Part shown: positions 1 through 4,321 of the stretch, piece by piece
Layout of the letters: each line of letters opens with the position of its first letter
How positions within the stretch are numbered: the first letter of the stretch is position 1
Assembly: GCA_021775195.1 (NCBI GenBank)
Contig: JAJFIG010000187.1
Location: 1-6,153 of the forward strand
Reading direction: 5' to 3'
Length of the DNA stretch: 6,153 nucleotides
Source: Rhodospirillales bacterium
Lineage (GTDB): Bacteria > Pseudomonadota > Alphaproteobacteria > Rhodospirillales > 2-02-FULL-58-16
Notes under the pieces: generated by a model
Databases searched by the model: none
What the model was told of the DNA's origin: nothing
The model's input: the letters and a program-made list of their open reading frames with translations, nothing else
Translations under genes and position numbers: made by a program

Positions 1-464
1 GTGCCGCAAGGGTCGACGCCATCGTCCAGAAGCTCGCGGAACAAGACCGACCCGTCATTATCGACGAAGCCGATTACCTAGTTTCCAATGGCAAGATGCT
101 GGAGACGCTGCGCGACCTCCACGACCTGTCGGCGGTTCCCATCATCCTGATCGGCATGGCCGGTTTCCGGGGGAAGATCGTCCATCGGAAACAGTTCTCG
201 GGCCGCATATCCCAGTGGGTCGAGTTCCTGCCCGCCGACACCGATGATGCCCGCACCCTTTGCGACAGCGTCTGCGAAGTCGCCGTCGAAGACGATCTCC
301 TCAAGAAGCTCCACGGCGTCACCGGCGGCTCCATGCGCGGGTTGACGGTCGGGATTTCCAATATCGAAGGCTTCGCCAAGTCGCGCGGCGCCAAGAAGGT
401 CACGGCGGCCGATTGGGGCAACCGCCCCTTCACCTTCGCCGACTCCGGCAACGGAAGGGGTTAG
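1..464 (+). CDS. MuB-type AAA+ ATPase, target-DNA/transposition activator, C-terminal part (5' end outside window)
   Basis: The gene enters from the left edge; codons are in frame from position 3, giving 153 visible residues. A Walker B motif (PVIIDEADYL, about residues 18-27 of the visible part) is followed by a sensor-1-like strand (VPIILIGMAGF) and a helical C-terminal part ending GGSMRGLTVGISNIEGFAK...ITAADW-like (here VTAADW). This order is typical of MuB and related AAA transposition ATPases, which bind target DNA with ATP and activate the MuA transposase. The Walker A loop must lie upstream and cannot be checked. The stop is 2 bp before the next ATG, so the two genes are probably one operon. 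The sequence is GC-rich (about 68% at 421-480) and shows no internal frameshift. The main alternative is another AAA_22 ATPase such as TniB; the helical tail fits MuB better. Activity is inferred. Confidence 0.85.
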   Translation, partial: AARVDAIVQKLAEQDRPVIIDEADYLVSNGKMLETLRDLHDLSAVPIILIGMAGFRGKIVHRKQFSGRISQWVEFLPADTDDARTLCDSVCEVAVEDDLLKKLHGVTGGSMRGLTVGISNIEGFAKSRGAKKVTAADWGNRPFTFADSGNGRG

Positions 465-466
465 GT

Positions 467-892
467 ATGGCCCGCTGCCACGGCAGCCACTCGGTCAAGG
501 TCAGCCACAACGCCCGCTACAAAATCTGGCAGTCCATGCGGGTGCAAAAGACCTTTACTGTCGCCGAGCTCATGGCAACGAGCGGCGCCAAGCTCGACAA
601 CACAAAGCTCTATGTGAAGGCTCTTCGCCGGACGGAGTTCCTGCGCGTGGTTCGGCCCCGGCAGAGCGGACGCAAAGGTGGCGACGCCGTTTACCGCCTG
701 ATCCGAAACACAGGCCCAAAGCCGCCCCGCGTCCGCGAAAACAAAACCGTCTACGATGCCAACACCGGCGCCGTCCACGAACGCGAAGACGATATGTTCG
801 ACATCGGGCGCAACCATTTCCCACATGCCACGATGAACGGACCTACCCAAAATCTCGGAGTCCTTAGAATGCAGAGGAGGGTATTGGCATGA
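467..892 (+). CDS. Mu-like prophage early protein, probable winged-helix DNA-binding protein
   Basis: 141 residues. The ATG at 467 is preceded by a strong ribosome-binding site (GGAAGGGG, 453-460, 6 nt spacing) and lies 2 bp after the MuB stop, so I prefer it to the longer open frame that starts inside MuB. Residues about 14-84 (from ARYKIWQSMR to AVYRLIR) read as helices plus a basic strand-turn-strand wing: FTVAELMATSGAKLDNTKLY as the helix-turn-helix and VVRPRQSGRKGGDAVYRLIR as the wing. The tail (TGPKPPRVRENKTVYDANTG) resembles, from memory, uncharacterised proteins that follow MuB in Mu-like prophages of alphaproteobacteria. DNA binding is inferred from the pattern; target and role are unknown. 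Its stop overlaps the ATG of the following small ORF (ATGA). Confidence 0.82.
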   Translation: MARCHGSHSVKVSHNARYKIWQSMRVQKTFTVAELMATSGAKLDNTKLYVKALRRTEFLRVVRPRQSGRKGGDAVYRLIRNTGPKPPRVRENKTVYDANTGAVHEREDDMFDIGRNHFPHATMNGPTQNLGVLRMQRRVLA

Positions 893-966
893 ACGCTTCG
901 AAAATACCTCTGCCACCTGGGCATGGTTGTGGATGGTTGAACGGCTATAGCGGCGGGCGGGCATAA
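889..966 (+). CDS. possible 25-residue small ORF, translationally coupled
   Basis: The ATG overlaps the preceding stop as ATGA. A near-consensus ribosome-binding site (GAGGAGGG, 874-881) sits 7 nt upstream. The predicted peptide has 25 residues and is rich in Gly and Pro (it contains PLPPGHGCGW and ends NGYSGGRA). There is no membrane segment and no recognised domain. The stop codon lies in the loop of a GC-rich hairpin. The coupling and strong ribosome-binding site argue for translation. The low-complexity peptide and lack of known relatives argue for caution. It could instead be a coupling leader for the gene at 1007. Confidence 0.35.
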   Translation: MNASKIPLPPGHGCGWLNGYSGGRA

Positions 967-975
967 CGCCCGCCC
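955..975 (+). other. GC-rich hairpin over the stop of the 25-residue ORF
   Basis: A perfect 8-bp stem (GGGCGGGC at 955-962 with GCCCGCCC at 968-975) closes a 5-nt loop ATAAC, which contains the TAA stop of the small ORF. No U-run follows, so this is not a standard intrinsic terminator. Possible roles are attenuation, transcript stabilisation, or control of the gene at 1007 depending on whether ribosomes reach the stop. The structure is seen; the role is inferred. Confidence 0.55.
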
Positions 976-1006
976 CGGCTGGCCCGCACGATTGGAGAAT
1001 GGAATT

Positions 1007-1315
1007 ATGGTACAGACGACTCCCGAACACAGTGACCTTGCCGCGCGCGTCGCAGCCTTGACGAAACGTTTGGAGGTGCTGGAAGCCAGGACGGCGATGA
1101 ACTTCCCGGCAGCCATCCTCGGGTCCGGCCGCCTGCCGAAATGGCATGGCGACGTGGAGGTGCGGGCGTTCGTAGAAGACAATATTTTCGACTGCACTCT
1201 TGATCTGCTGCTGGCGCGTGCCCGAGAGCGTTTTGGTGCCGCGCGGGCGCCGAGCAGGTCATCCCTGGGGCGCTACCGAAAGCGTCTCCAGACAATCGCC
1301 CGCAGTTTTCTTTGA
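1007..1315 (+). CDS. small coiled-coil/HTH-like protein of the Mu-like early region
   Basis: 102 residues. The frame opens with TTG at 992, but the ATG at 1007 has GGAG (994-997) 9 nt upstream and is the better start. Residues about 8-29 (EHSDLAARVAALTKRLEVLE) form an amphipathic helix with regularly spaced Leu/Val/Ala, suggesting a short coiled coil for self-association. The C-terminal half (RAFVEDNIFDCTLDLLLARA then RAPSRSSLGRYRKRL) looks like a small helix-turn-helix, with APSRSSLGRYRKRL as a recognition-helix-like segment. This resembles in layout the small HTH proteins of Mu-like phages (the gp27/DUF3486 type), but the match is by eye and weak. The gene follows the same direction and GC-rich codon use as MuB and its neighbour. 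No enzyme motif is visible. Confidence 0.72.
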   Translation: MVQTTPEHSDLAARVAALTKRLEVLEARTAMNFPAAILGSGRLPKWHGDVEVRAFVEDNIFDCTLDLLLARARERFGAARAPSRSSLGRYRKRLQTIARSFL

Positions 1316-1344
1316 CCCGCCGTGGTCTCCAGGATAAGGAGTAG

Positions 1345-1398
1345 ATGATGGGTACGCCGATGCCACCGAAAAGGCCCGTTCGATGGTTGTTTGAATAG
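1345..1398 (+). CDS. possible 17-residue small ORF before the MuA-like gene
   Basis: Tandem ATG codons at 1345 and 1348 follow a good ribosome-binding site (AAGGAG, 1336-1341; 6 nt from the second ATG). The predicted peptide is MMGTPMPPKRPVRWLFE. It lies between the stop at 1315 and the MuA-like start at 1430, on the same strand. It could be a leader peptide or a fragment left by a deletion. The only support is the ribosome-binding site and position; it is too short for any composition test. Confidence 0.22.
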   Translation: MMGTPMPPKRPVRWLFE

Positions 1399-1429
1399 CC
1401 ATTTAACCGGACAAGGGGATATTGCATTT

Positions 1430-1984
1430 ATGCGCGAATATTTTTCCCTCAGCGATCTTTCGGGGCTACCGGGACTGCCGATCACGCGCCGGGGCGTCGC
1501 CGTCTTCGCCGCACGCGCCCACTGGCCATTTAGAAAAAGACAGGCTAGCGGCGGCGGCAGGGAGTATCATGTGAGTTGTCTGCCTGAATCGGCGCGCCTA
1601 GATTTAATGCGACGTGAAGCGGACAGGTATATTCAAACAAGACCTCCTAAAATCGAAGGTATTGACGACCTGGCCAACTTGGTTCTAGGCGAGAAGGCAA
1701 AGGCCCTGTCCTCTTTGCCGCCCCGATACCAGCGCCTCGCCCTTGCAAGGTACATCGTGGTGCAGTCCGCCAAGAAATTTTCGCAGTCCGCTTTCGTGCC
1801 CAAATGGCCAGGATGGAAGACCTTCTCTGAATTGTATAACGCCGGGAGTTTTCCGGTTGAGGCGTTCGCAAGCTCGGAAGTCAAGAAGGTTAGCGCCGCC
1901 ACCCTCTACAACTGGTCAACGGCGCTCGATGCAGGTGGGGTTATAGCACTCGCGGGAAAACCTCGGTCGCAAAAAGGCAAATAA
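1430..1984 (+). CDS. MuA-type transposase DNA-binding region only (no catalytic core); truncated transposase or stand-alone regulator
   Basis: 184 residues from ATG 1430, with AAGGGGA (1413-1419) 10 nt upstream; the open frame reaches back to TTG 1391 but the Mu domain begins at this Met. Residues about 4-53 match the Mu-type N-terminal HTH domain: SLSDLSGLPGLPITRRGV, then RKRQASGGGREYHVSCLP. Residues about 130-184 match the second MuA DNA-binding subdomain (FSELYNAGSFPV, VSAATLYNWSTALDAGGV, ALAG). In MuA these parts bind the internal enhancer and the element ends. MuA has about 660 residues, with the DDE core after this point. Here a TAA stops the frame at once, and the same frame read through (about 57 more codons) shows nothing MuA-like. 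Codons such as AGA, ATA and TTA are commoner than in the upstream genes, hinting at a different origin. It may be a pseudogene remnant or a repressor-like protein; phage Mu repressor c shares the N-terminal fold. Confidence 0.84.
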   Translation: MREYFSLSDLSGLPGLPITRRGVAVFAARAHWPFRKRQASGGGREYHVSCLPESARLDLMRREADRYIQTRPPKIEGIDDLANLVLGEKAKALSSLPPRYQRLALARYIVVQSAKKFSQSAFVPKWPGWKTFSELYNAGSFPVEAFASSEVKKVSAATLYNWSTALDAGGVIALAGKPRSQKGK

Positions 1985-2133
1985 CGAACGTCTCGTCTTG
2001 CCATCCATCTGGTGTCCGCTTCCAGTTGTATTTCGATACATCGCACGCAGATAGACCGGGCGTTGTTTCCTTTCCAAGTTACGGTGCCCAATTATTCTTT
2101 ACCGATCCTTACAACGCTTTGTTTTCTCGACAC

Positions 2134-2274
2134 GTTTTGCCAACTTGAAAATTTTTCCTAACTCGGAACCCCAGTTCCACCCTAGCGGAACACCCCCCTT
2201 CCTCTGTTGCCGCAGAAATCCTTCATTTATTGCAAATTGCCTGTCTCAGAATTAGGTCGCTAAGTTGCAAAAAC
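2134..2274. repeat. inverted pair of GTTTTNNCAACTT motifs
   Basis: GTTTTGCCAACTT reads on the + strand at 2134-2146 and GTTTTTGCAACTT on the - strand at 2274-2262, matching at 11 of 13 positions, with 115 bp between. A shorter relative (AACTTGGAAA on the - strand, about 2071-2080) lies nearby and resembles AACTTGAAAA, which continues the first copy. Inverted copies next to a gene for a MuA-type end-binding domain would suit protein-binding sites. The motifs are short and AT-rich, so chance is a real alternative. Confidence 0.35.
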
Positions 2275-2337
2275 CAACAAATTTAAGTGTCGCCCACCCC
2301 CACCGTCTATTCTCTCCCTCCCAACTCATTTTTGTCT

Positions 2338-2386
2338 TTTCCCACCAAGCACTTATACTGGGATGAATCCCCTTATTTCCCACCAA
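2338..2386 (+). repeat. 11-bp direct repeat TTTCCCACCAA, two copies
   Basis: Perfect copies lie at 2338-2348 and 2376-2386, a 38-bp period. A partial copy (GCACCAAG) follows at 2403-2410. Each is followed by different sequence. A period near 3.6 helical turns does not point strongly to same-face binding. Function is unknown. Confidence 0.45.
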
Positions 2387-2415
2387 ATCCCGGGTCCCTT
2401 AAGCACCAAGACTAA

Positions 2416-2449
2416 GTGTCCATTCACACGAAGCAGTGCGAATGGGCGT
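2416..2449. other. imperfect hairpin downstream of the exported-protein gene
   Basis: CATTCACAC (2421-2429) faces GTGCGAATG (2436-2444) around a 6-nt loop with one A-C mismatch. A C-G pair and further G-C and G-U pairs extend the stem outward to 2416/2449. On the - strand it lies about 65 bp past the stop of the gene at 2514-2774 and is followed by GACACTTAGTCTTGG, which is only mildly T-rich. It may terminate or stabilise that transcript; it could also be a binding site in the low-GC region. Confidence 0.4.
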
Positions 2450-2513
2450 GCGGCGAGACCATAAATACAAGCGGAGCCAACATGTTGAGCCCCGGTCTGG
2501 AAATCTCGCGGCG

Positions 2514-2774
2514 CTAACGTGGTGACGCCCGATCAAGCTTGGCCTGGGCCTTCTTGACGATCTTGGCGCACCTTTTGGTTTTGCCCTGGACTTGAGCCTT
2601 TTTGGCCTTCTTGATCATTTTCTCGAGCACCTCAACAAGCCCGGCCCGGGGGTCCATACGATCTTTCTGAGCTTCAATATCCTTGATGTCGGCGGCACAA
2701 TCGGCGAGGGCATCTGTCGAAGCAAGGCTGAATGCGAAGGCGGCCGCCATCGCAATAATCTTGATCTTACGCAT
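2514..2774 (-). CDS. small Sec-exported Lys/Ala-rich protein of unknown function
   Basis: 86 residues. The ATG (complement of 2772-2774) has AGGGGA about 4 nt upstream. The N-terminus is a standard Sec signal peptide: basic MRKIK, a hydrophobic core (IIAMAAAFAFSL), then a cleavage site after STDALA at about residue 24, leaving a mature protein of about 62 residues beginning DCAADIK. The mature part is helical and strongly basic in its second half (MIKKAKKAQVQ, KRCAKIVKKAQAKLDR). It has two cysteines (about residues 26 and 68) that could form one disulfide in the periplasm. There is no lipobox, membrane anchor or known domain. A promoter lies directly upstream in the tRNA fragment. It is the last gene before the att-like boundary, so it is probably carried by the inserted DNA. 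Function is not recognised. Confidence 0.78.
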   Translation of the reverse strand: MRKIKIIAMAAAFAFSLASTDALADCAADIKDIEAQKDRMDPRAGLVEVLEKMIKKAKKAQVQGKTKRCAKIVKKAQAKLDRASPR

Positions 2775-2810
2775 GAGTTCCCCTGATTGAACTGCTCACG
2801 GAGAATTTCG

Positions 2811-2838
2811 AACCTAACAACCTACAGTTTTCTGTCAA
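2811..2838 (-). promoter_or_regulatory. sigma-70-type promoter for the exported-protein gene
   Basis: On the - strand there is a perfect TTGACA (complement of 2833-2838), a 16-bp spacer, and TAGGTT (complement of 2811-2816; 3/6 to TATAAT but keeping T1, A2 and T6). Transcription would start near 2804, giving a leader of about 30 nt before the ATG at 2774. The -35 box falls on the anticodon-loop sequence of the tRNA fragment. Confidence 0.5.
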
Positions 2839-2876
2839 CCATCGGGTCGCAGGTTCGAGTCCTGCCTCCAGAGCCA
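2832..2876 (+). pseudogene. 3' part of a tRNA (anticodon loop to CCA), probable attachment-site remnant
   Basis: From 5' to 3' it shows an anticodon loop CTGTCAA (2832-2838; C32, U33, then GUC, A37, A38), the 3' side of the anticodon stem (2839-2843), a 5-nt variable loop (2844-2848), and a perfect T arm (GCAGG, TTCGAGT, CCTGC; 2849-2865). The 3' acceptor strand CTCCAGA (2866-2872), discriminator G (2873) and encoded CCA (2874-2876) follow. Upstream, GTTTT cannot pair with the anticodon stem, and no D arm or 5' acceptor strand (TCTGGAG expected) is found. The T arm and GAGCCA end resemble tRNA-Asn, while the anticodon as written would read Asp; the identity is open. Tyrosine recombinases often cross over at the anticodon loop and leave exactly this segment at the far end of an island. 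The orientation puts the island to the left. It cannot make a tRNA. Confidence 0.75.
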
Positions 2877-2883
2877 ATAAAAG

Positions 2884-2911
2884 CCCCTGAAACCGTTGAC
2901 GGTTTCAGGGG
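2884..2911. terminator. strong intrinsic terminator, best oriented for - strand genes
   Basis: A perfect 12-bp stem (CCCCTGAAACCG at 2884-2895, CGGTTTCAGGGG at 2900-2911) closes a 4-nt loop TTGA. On the - strand it is followed by CTTTTATTGG, a good U-run, so it ends transcripts coming from the sulfotransferase. On the + strand the tail is TATTCCTTG, weaker, but probably adequate for the tRNA that once stood 7 bp upstream. Placement right after the tRNA CCA suggests it is original chromosomal DNA. Confidence 0.85.
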
Positions 2912-2951
2912 TATTCCTTGCCCGCCACCGCTGGAGAACGGGTGCTACTGA

Positions 2952-2973
2952 CGCCGGCCGGTGGCCGCCGGCG
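2952..2973. other. GC-only hairpin after the sulfotransferase stop
   Basis: CGCCGGC (2952-2958) and GCCGGCG (2967-2973) form a 7-bp stem around an 8-nt loop, 34 bp beyond the sulfotransferase stop on the - strand. No T-run follows. It may slow polymerase ahead of the stronger terminator or protect the transcript 3' end. The rest of 2912-3006 shows nothing else. Confidence 0.35.
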
Positions 2974-3006
2974 CCGACGCGACGGATGCCGGTTTCGCCG
3001 TTCGGC

Positions 3007-3753
3007 TCAAAAACGCTTTAACTGTGGATCGACGAATTCGAGGGTTGCCGCAAGCTGCTCGGCCGAGGGTTCGATGCCCAGGTAGGCCACGATCCTGTCG
3101 ATGTGATCCTTCGGCTCCGCCAGCAAGGCCTTGTAATCCATTACCAGATGGTCGGTACCGGCCAGTCCCGTCTGCTTTTGATCCCAAAGGTACCGCTGAA
3201 GCCGATCGCACTCGTCTGCCGTCGCCTCCCACCAGCCCATGGCCACGAGCGAACGCACCGATTCCTCGACTGACCGGTCGATACTGATAATCTTGAGGTT
3301 GGGAAACGTCGCCAGCAGTTCCGGCACCATGGCACAGAGAAGCGGGTGTTTGACGCCGGCAACCTTGCCCTGGCGGGCGGCCTCCCGCCGGTGCCTGCGT
3401 ATCCAGCGCGACAACCGTCCCACCAGGACCCTGTCGGACATCCGGCGTTCCGTGGACGGCTGAAGGTAGGCCTTCCAGCAGACCTTGCACAGGCTCAGGG
3501 CCTCGAAGGTGCCCGTGGGGCACTCGTCGACGCTGGTCTCGTGCATCACGCCCCCCATATGAACGCCAAGGCAATGCAGCATGCCGGCGACACAGCTTGA
3601 GCCGCTACGGTAGAGCCCGAGGACAACCACCGACGGAGCAGGATCCGGTGATGGGACCTTTCCTGCAAAAAGGTTTTCGAGAAAACTTCTCAAGAAATGG
3701 TGCCCGTTTACCAGTGGTTCAATTCCGCCCGCCGGCGCCGCGGCGCGCAACAA
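3007..3753 (-). CDS. PAPS-dependent sulfotransferase family protein
   Basis: 248 residues. Residues 42-59 hold the 5'-phosphosulfate-binding loop at the end of the first strand (VVVLGLYRSGSSCVAGML). Residues 133-140 (GVKHPLLC) form the middle conserved strand. Residues 155-169 (IISIDRSVEESVRSL) match the 3'-phosphate-binding motif, with Arg160 and Ser168 as the expected PAPS contacts. The C-terminal part (YKALLAEPKDHIDRIVAYLGI) is also typical. Such enzymes move sulfate from PAPS to sugars, lipids or small molecules; the acceptor here cannot be told. There is no signal peptide or membrane segment, so it is probably cytoplasmic. The in-frame stop upstream (3796-3798) leaves no ATG before the fold. 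I chose TTG 3753 because AGGAAGG lies just upstream; it overlaps endonuclease V by 35 bp. TTG 3693 is an alternative without a ribosome-binding site. The start lies in a block shared with the acyl-CoA synthetase gene. Confidence 0.84.
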   Translation of the reverse strand: MLRAAAPAGGIEPLVNGHHFLRSFLENLFAGKVPSPDPAPSVVVLGLYRSGSSCVAGMLHCLGVHMGGVMHETSVDECPTGTFEALSLCKVCWKAYLQPSTERRMSDRVLVGRLSRWIRRHRREAARQGKVAGVKHPLLCAMVPELLATFPNLKIISIDRSVEESVRSLVAMGWWEATADECDRLQRYLWDQKQTGLAGTDHLVMDYKALLAEPKDHIDRIVAYLGIEPSAEQLAATLEFVDPQLKRF

Positions 3754-4261
3754 GCCCTTCCTGACCGTGTCCCCGGCAGACCTGATCGACCCGTTTCAAT
3801 AGCGTCGGCATCCGATTGACGCCGTGCATGGTCAGAATATGCGACTTCGCCTTTGAAAGAGGCATGCCAGCGGAGGTGATATAGAGAGGCGTTTTGCTTT
3901 TCCCCCTGAAGATCCGGCACTCATCAGGGGTATCGGCGAACTCGCGCTTGGCGACCCCGATAACAGGCACGGCGGCGCCAACCCCTTCGAAAAGATGCCT
4001 GCCCAAACCGGGCTTCCCCTCACGGCCGAGGTCGACATAGCCGTCTATAACGATTGCTTCCAGATCGTCGGCTATTTCTTCCAGTAAACTCAGGATACAA
4101 GGCAGCTCCCGCTTATAGAATTGGCCCGATTCATAGGGAACCACGGGGTCTATTTTCTTGGTAACGGTTCGCGCAATTTCGTCGGTGAGCCAGTGCGGGT
4201 GCAGGATGCCCGCGGCGATGGCCGTGTCGTCGCAATAGGCGACATCGGTTGTTAATATCAC
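3719..4261 (-). CDS. nfi: endonuclease V (deoxyinosine 3' endonuclease), short form
   Basis: 180 residues from a GTG start (complement of 4259-4261). Endonuclease V cuts DNA at the second phosphodiester bond 3' to deoxyinosine, starting repair of deaminated adenine. The expected motifs are present in order: TTDVAY with Asp6, PYESGQFYKRELP with Tyr43 and Glu52, IVIDGYVDL with Asp73, and VIGVAKREF with Lys105. Asp6, Glu52 and Asp73 would bind metal. The usual end of this short form (MHGVNRMPTLLKRVDQVCRG) is followed by about 17 unconserved residues encoded in a block also found in the acyl-CoA synthetase gene. It lies 60 bp after the SUKH gene and overlaps the sulfotransferase start, so co-transcription is plausible. 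The ribosome-binding site is weak, which leaves the start less certain than the family. The gene symbol is by family membership. Confidence 0.87.
   Translation of the reverse strand: MILTTDVAYCDDTAIAAGILHPHWLTDEIARTVTKKIDPVVPYESGQFYKRELPCILSLLEEIADDLEAIVIDGYVDLGREGKPGLGRHLFEGVGAAVPVIGVAKREFADTPDECRIFRGKSKTPLYITSAGMPLSKAKSHILTMHGVNRMPTLLKRVDQVCRGHGQEGLVARRGAGGRN
3729..3763 (+). repeat. 35-bp direct repeat, copy 1 (over the endonuclease V end and sulfotransferase start)
   Basis: This matches 6015-6049 at 33 of 35 positions, including 23 identical bases at 3735-3757. The core contains the 12-bp palindrome GCGCCGCGGCGC. In the + strand frame used by the acyl-CoA synthetase it reads PAGAAARNKPFL, against AARAAARNKPVL in the real gene. 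The mismatches are at 3734 and 3758. Confidence 0.8.
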
Positions 4262-4321
4262 GCCCGATACTTCATTTTTTTGCTGTGTTAATTCCGTAAA
4301 TGCCAGACTCGGAGTGCAAAC

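Larger units (their letters stand above)
1985..2513. other. about 530 bp low-GC, pyrimidine-rich region with short repeats and no convincing gene
   Basis: GC falls to about 38% at 2101-2160 and 47% at 2281-2340, against about 68% in the MuB gene. The + strand is clearly C+T-rich from about 2160 to 2420. The longest open frames either continue past the MuA-like stop or start with TTG on the - strand without a ribosome-binding site; neither resembles a protein I know. The region holds an 11-bp direct repeat, an inverted pair of a 13-bp motif, a GGAAC-CCCA-GTTCC mini-hairpin (2165-2178, with a further GGAAC at 2187) and a larger hairpin at 2416-2449. It could be the end or control region of the Mu-like element, or decayed sequence. 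Confidence 0.6.

Noticed and set aside
461..1147. 228-residue - strand open frame opposite the Mu-like genes
   Set aside because: It is antisense to genes with good ribosome-binding sites and domain patterns; a long antisense frame is expected in GC-rich coding DNA.
1906..2091. 61-residue - strand open frame at the start of the low-GC region
   Set aside because: It has a TTG start and no ribosome-binding site, overlaps the MuA-like gene and has no recognisable motif.
2134..2160. Direct match to a phage Mu end (the ACTTGAA string)
   Set aside because: Only 7 bases agree with the Mu left end as I recall it, too few to claim homology; kept only as part of the local inverted motif.
2338..2410. 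Repeated CACCAAG-like strings as a possible CRISPR array
   Set aside because: There are only two perfect 11-bp copies at a 38-bp period, too short for CRISPR repeats, with no third full copy and no cas gene.
2481..2516. 11-residue ORF (MLSPGLEISRR) after the hairpin at 2416-2449, with a CAACATGTTG palindrome over its ATG
   Set aside because: It is very short with only a partial ribosome-binding site (CGGAG). It overlaps the stop of the exported-protein gene, and nothing else supports it.
2832..2876. Functional tRNA split by a group I intron
   Set aside because: No 5' exon (D arm or TCTGGAG acceptor strand) is found in the roughly 850 bp upstream, which holds a separate coding gene and no intron core.
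2945..3574. 209-residue - strand open frame over the sulfotransferase
   Set aside because: It overlaps the sulfotransferase in another frame, is low-complexity Gly/Arg-rich and has no recognisable fold. The sulfotransferase frame has clear motifs.
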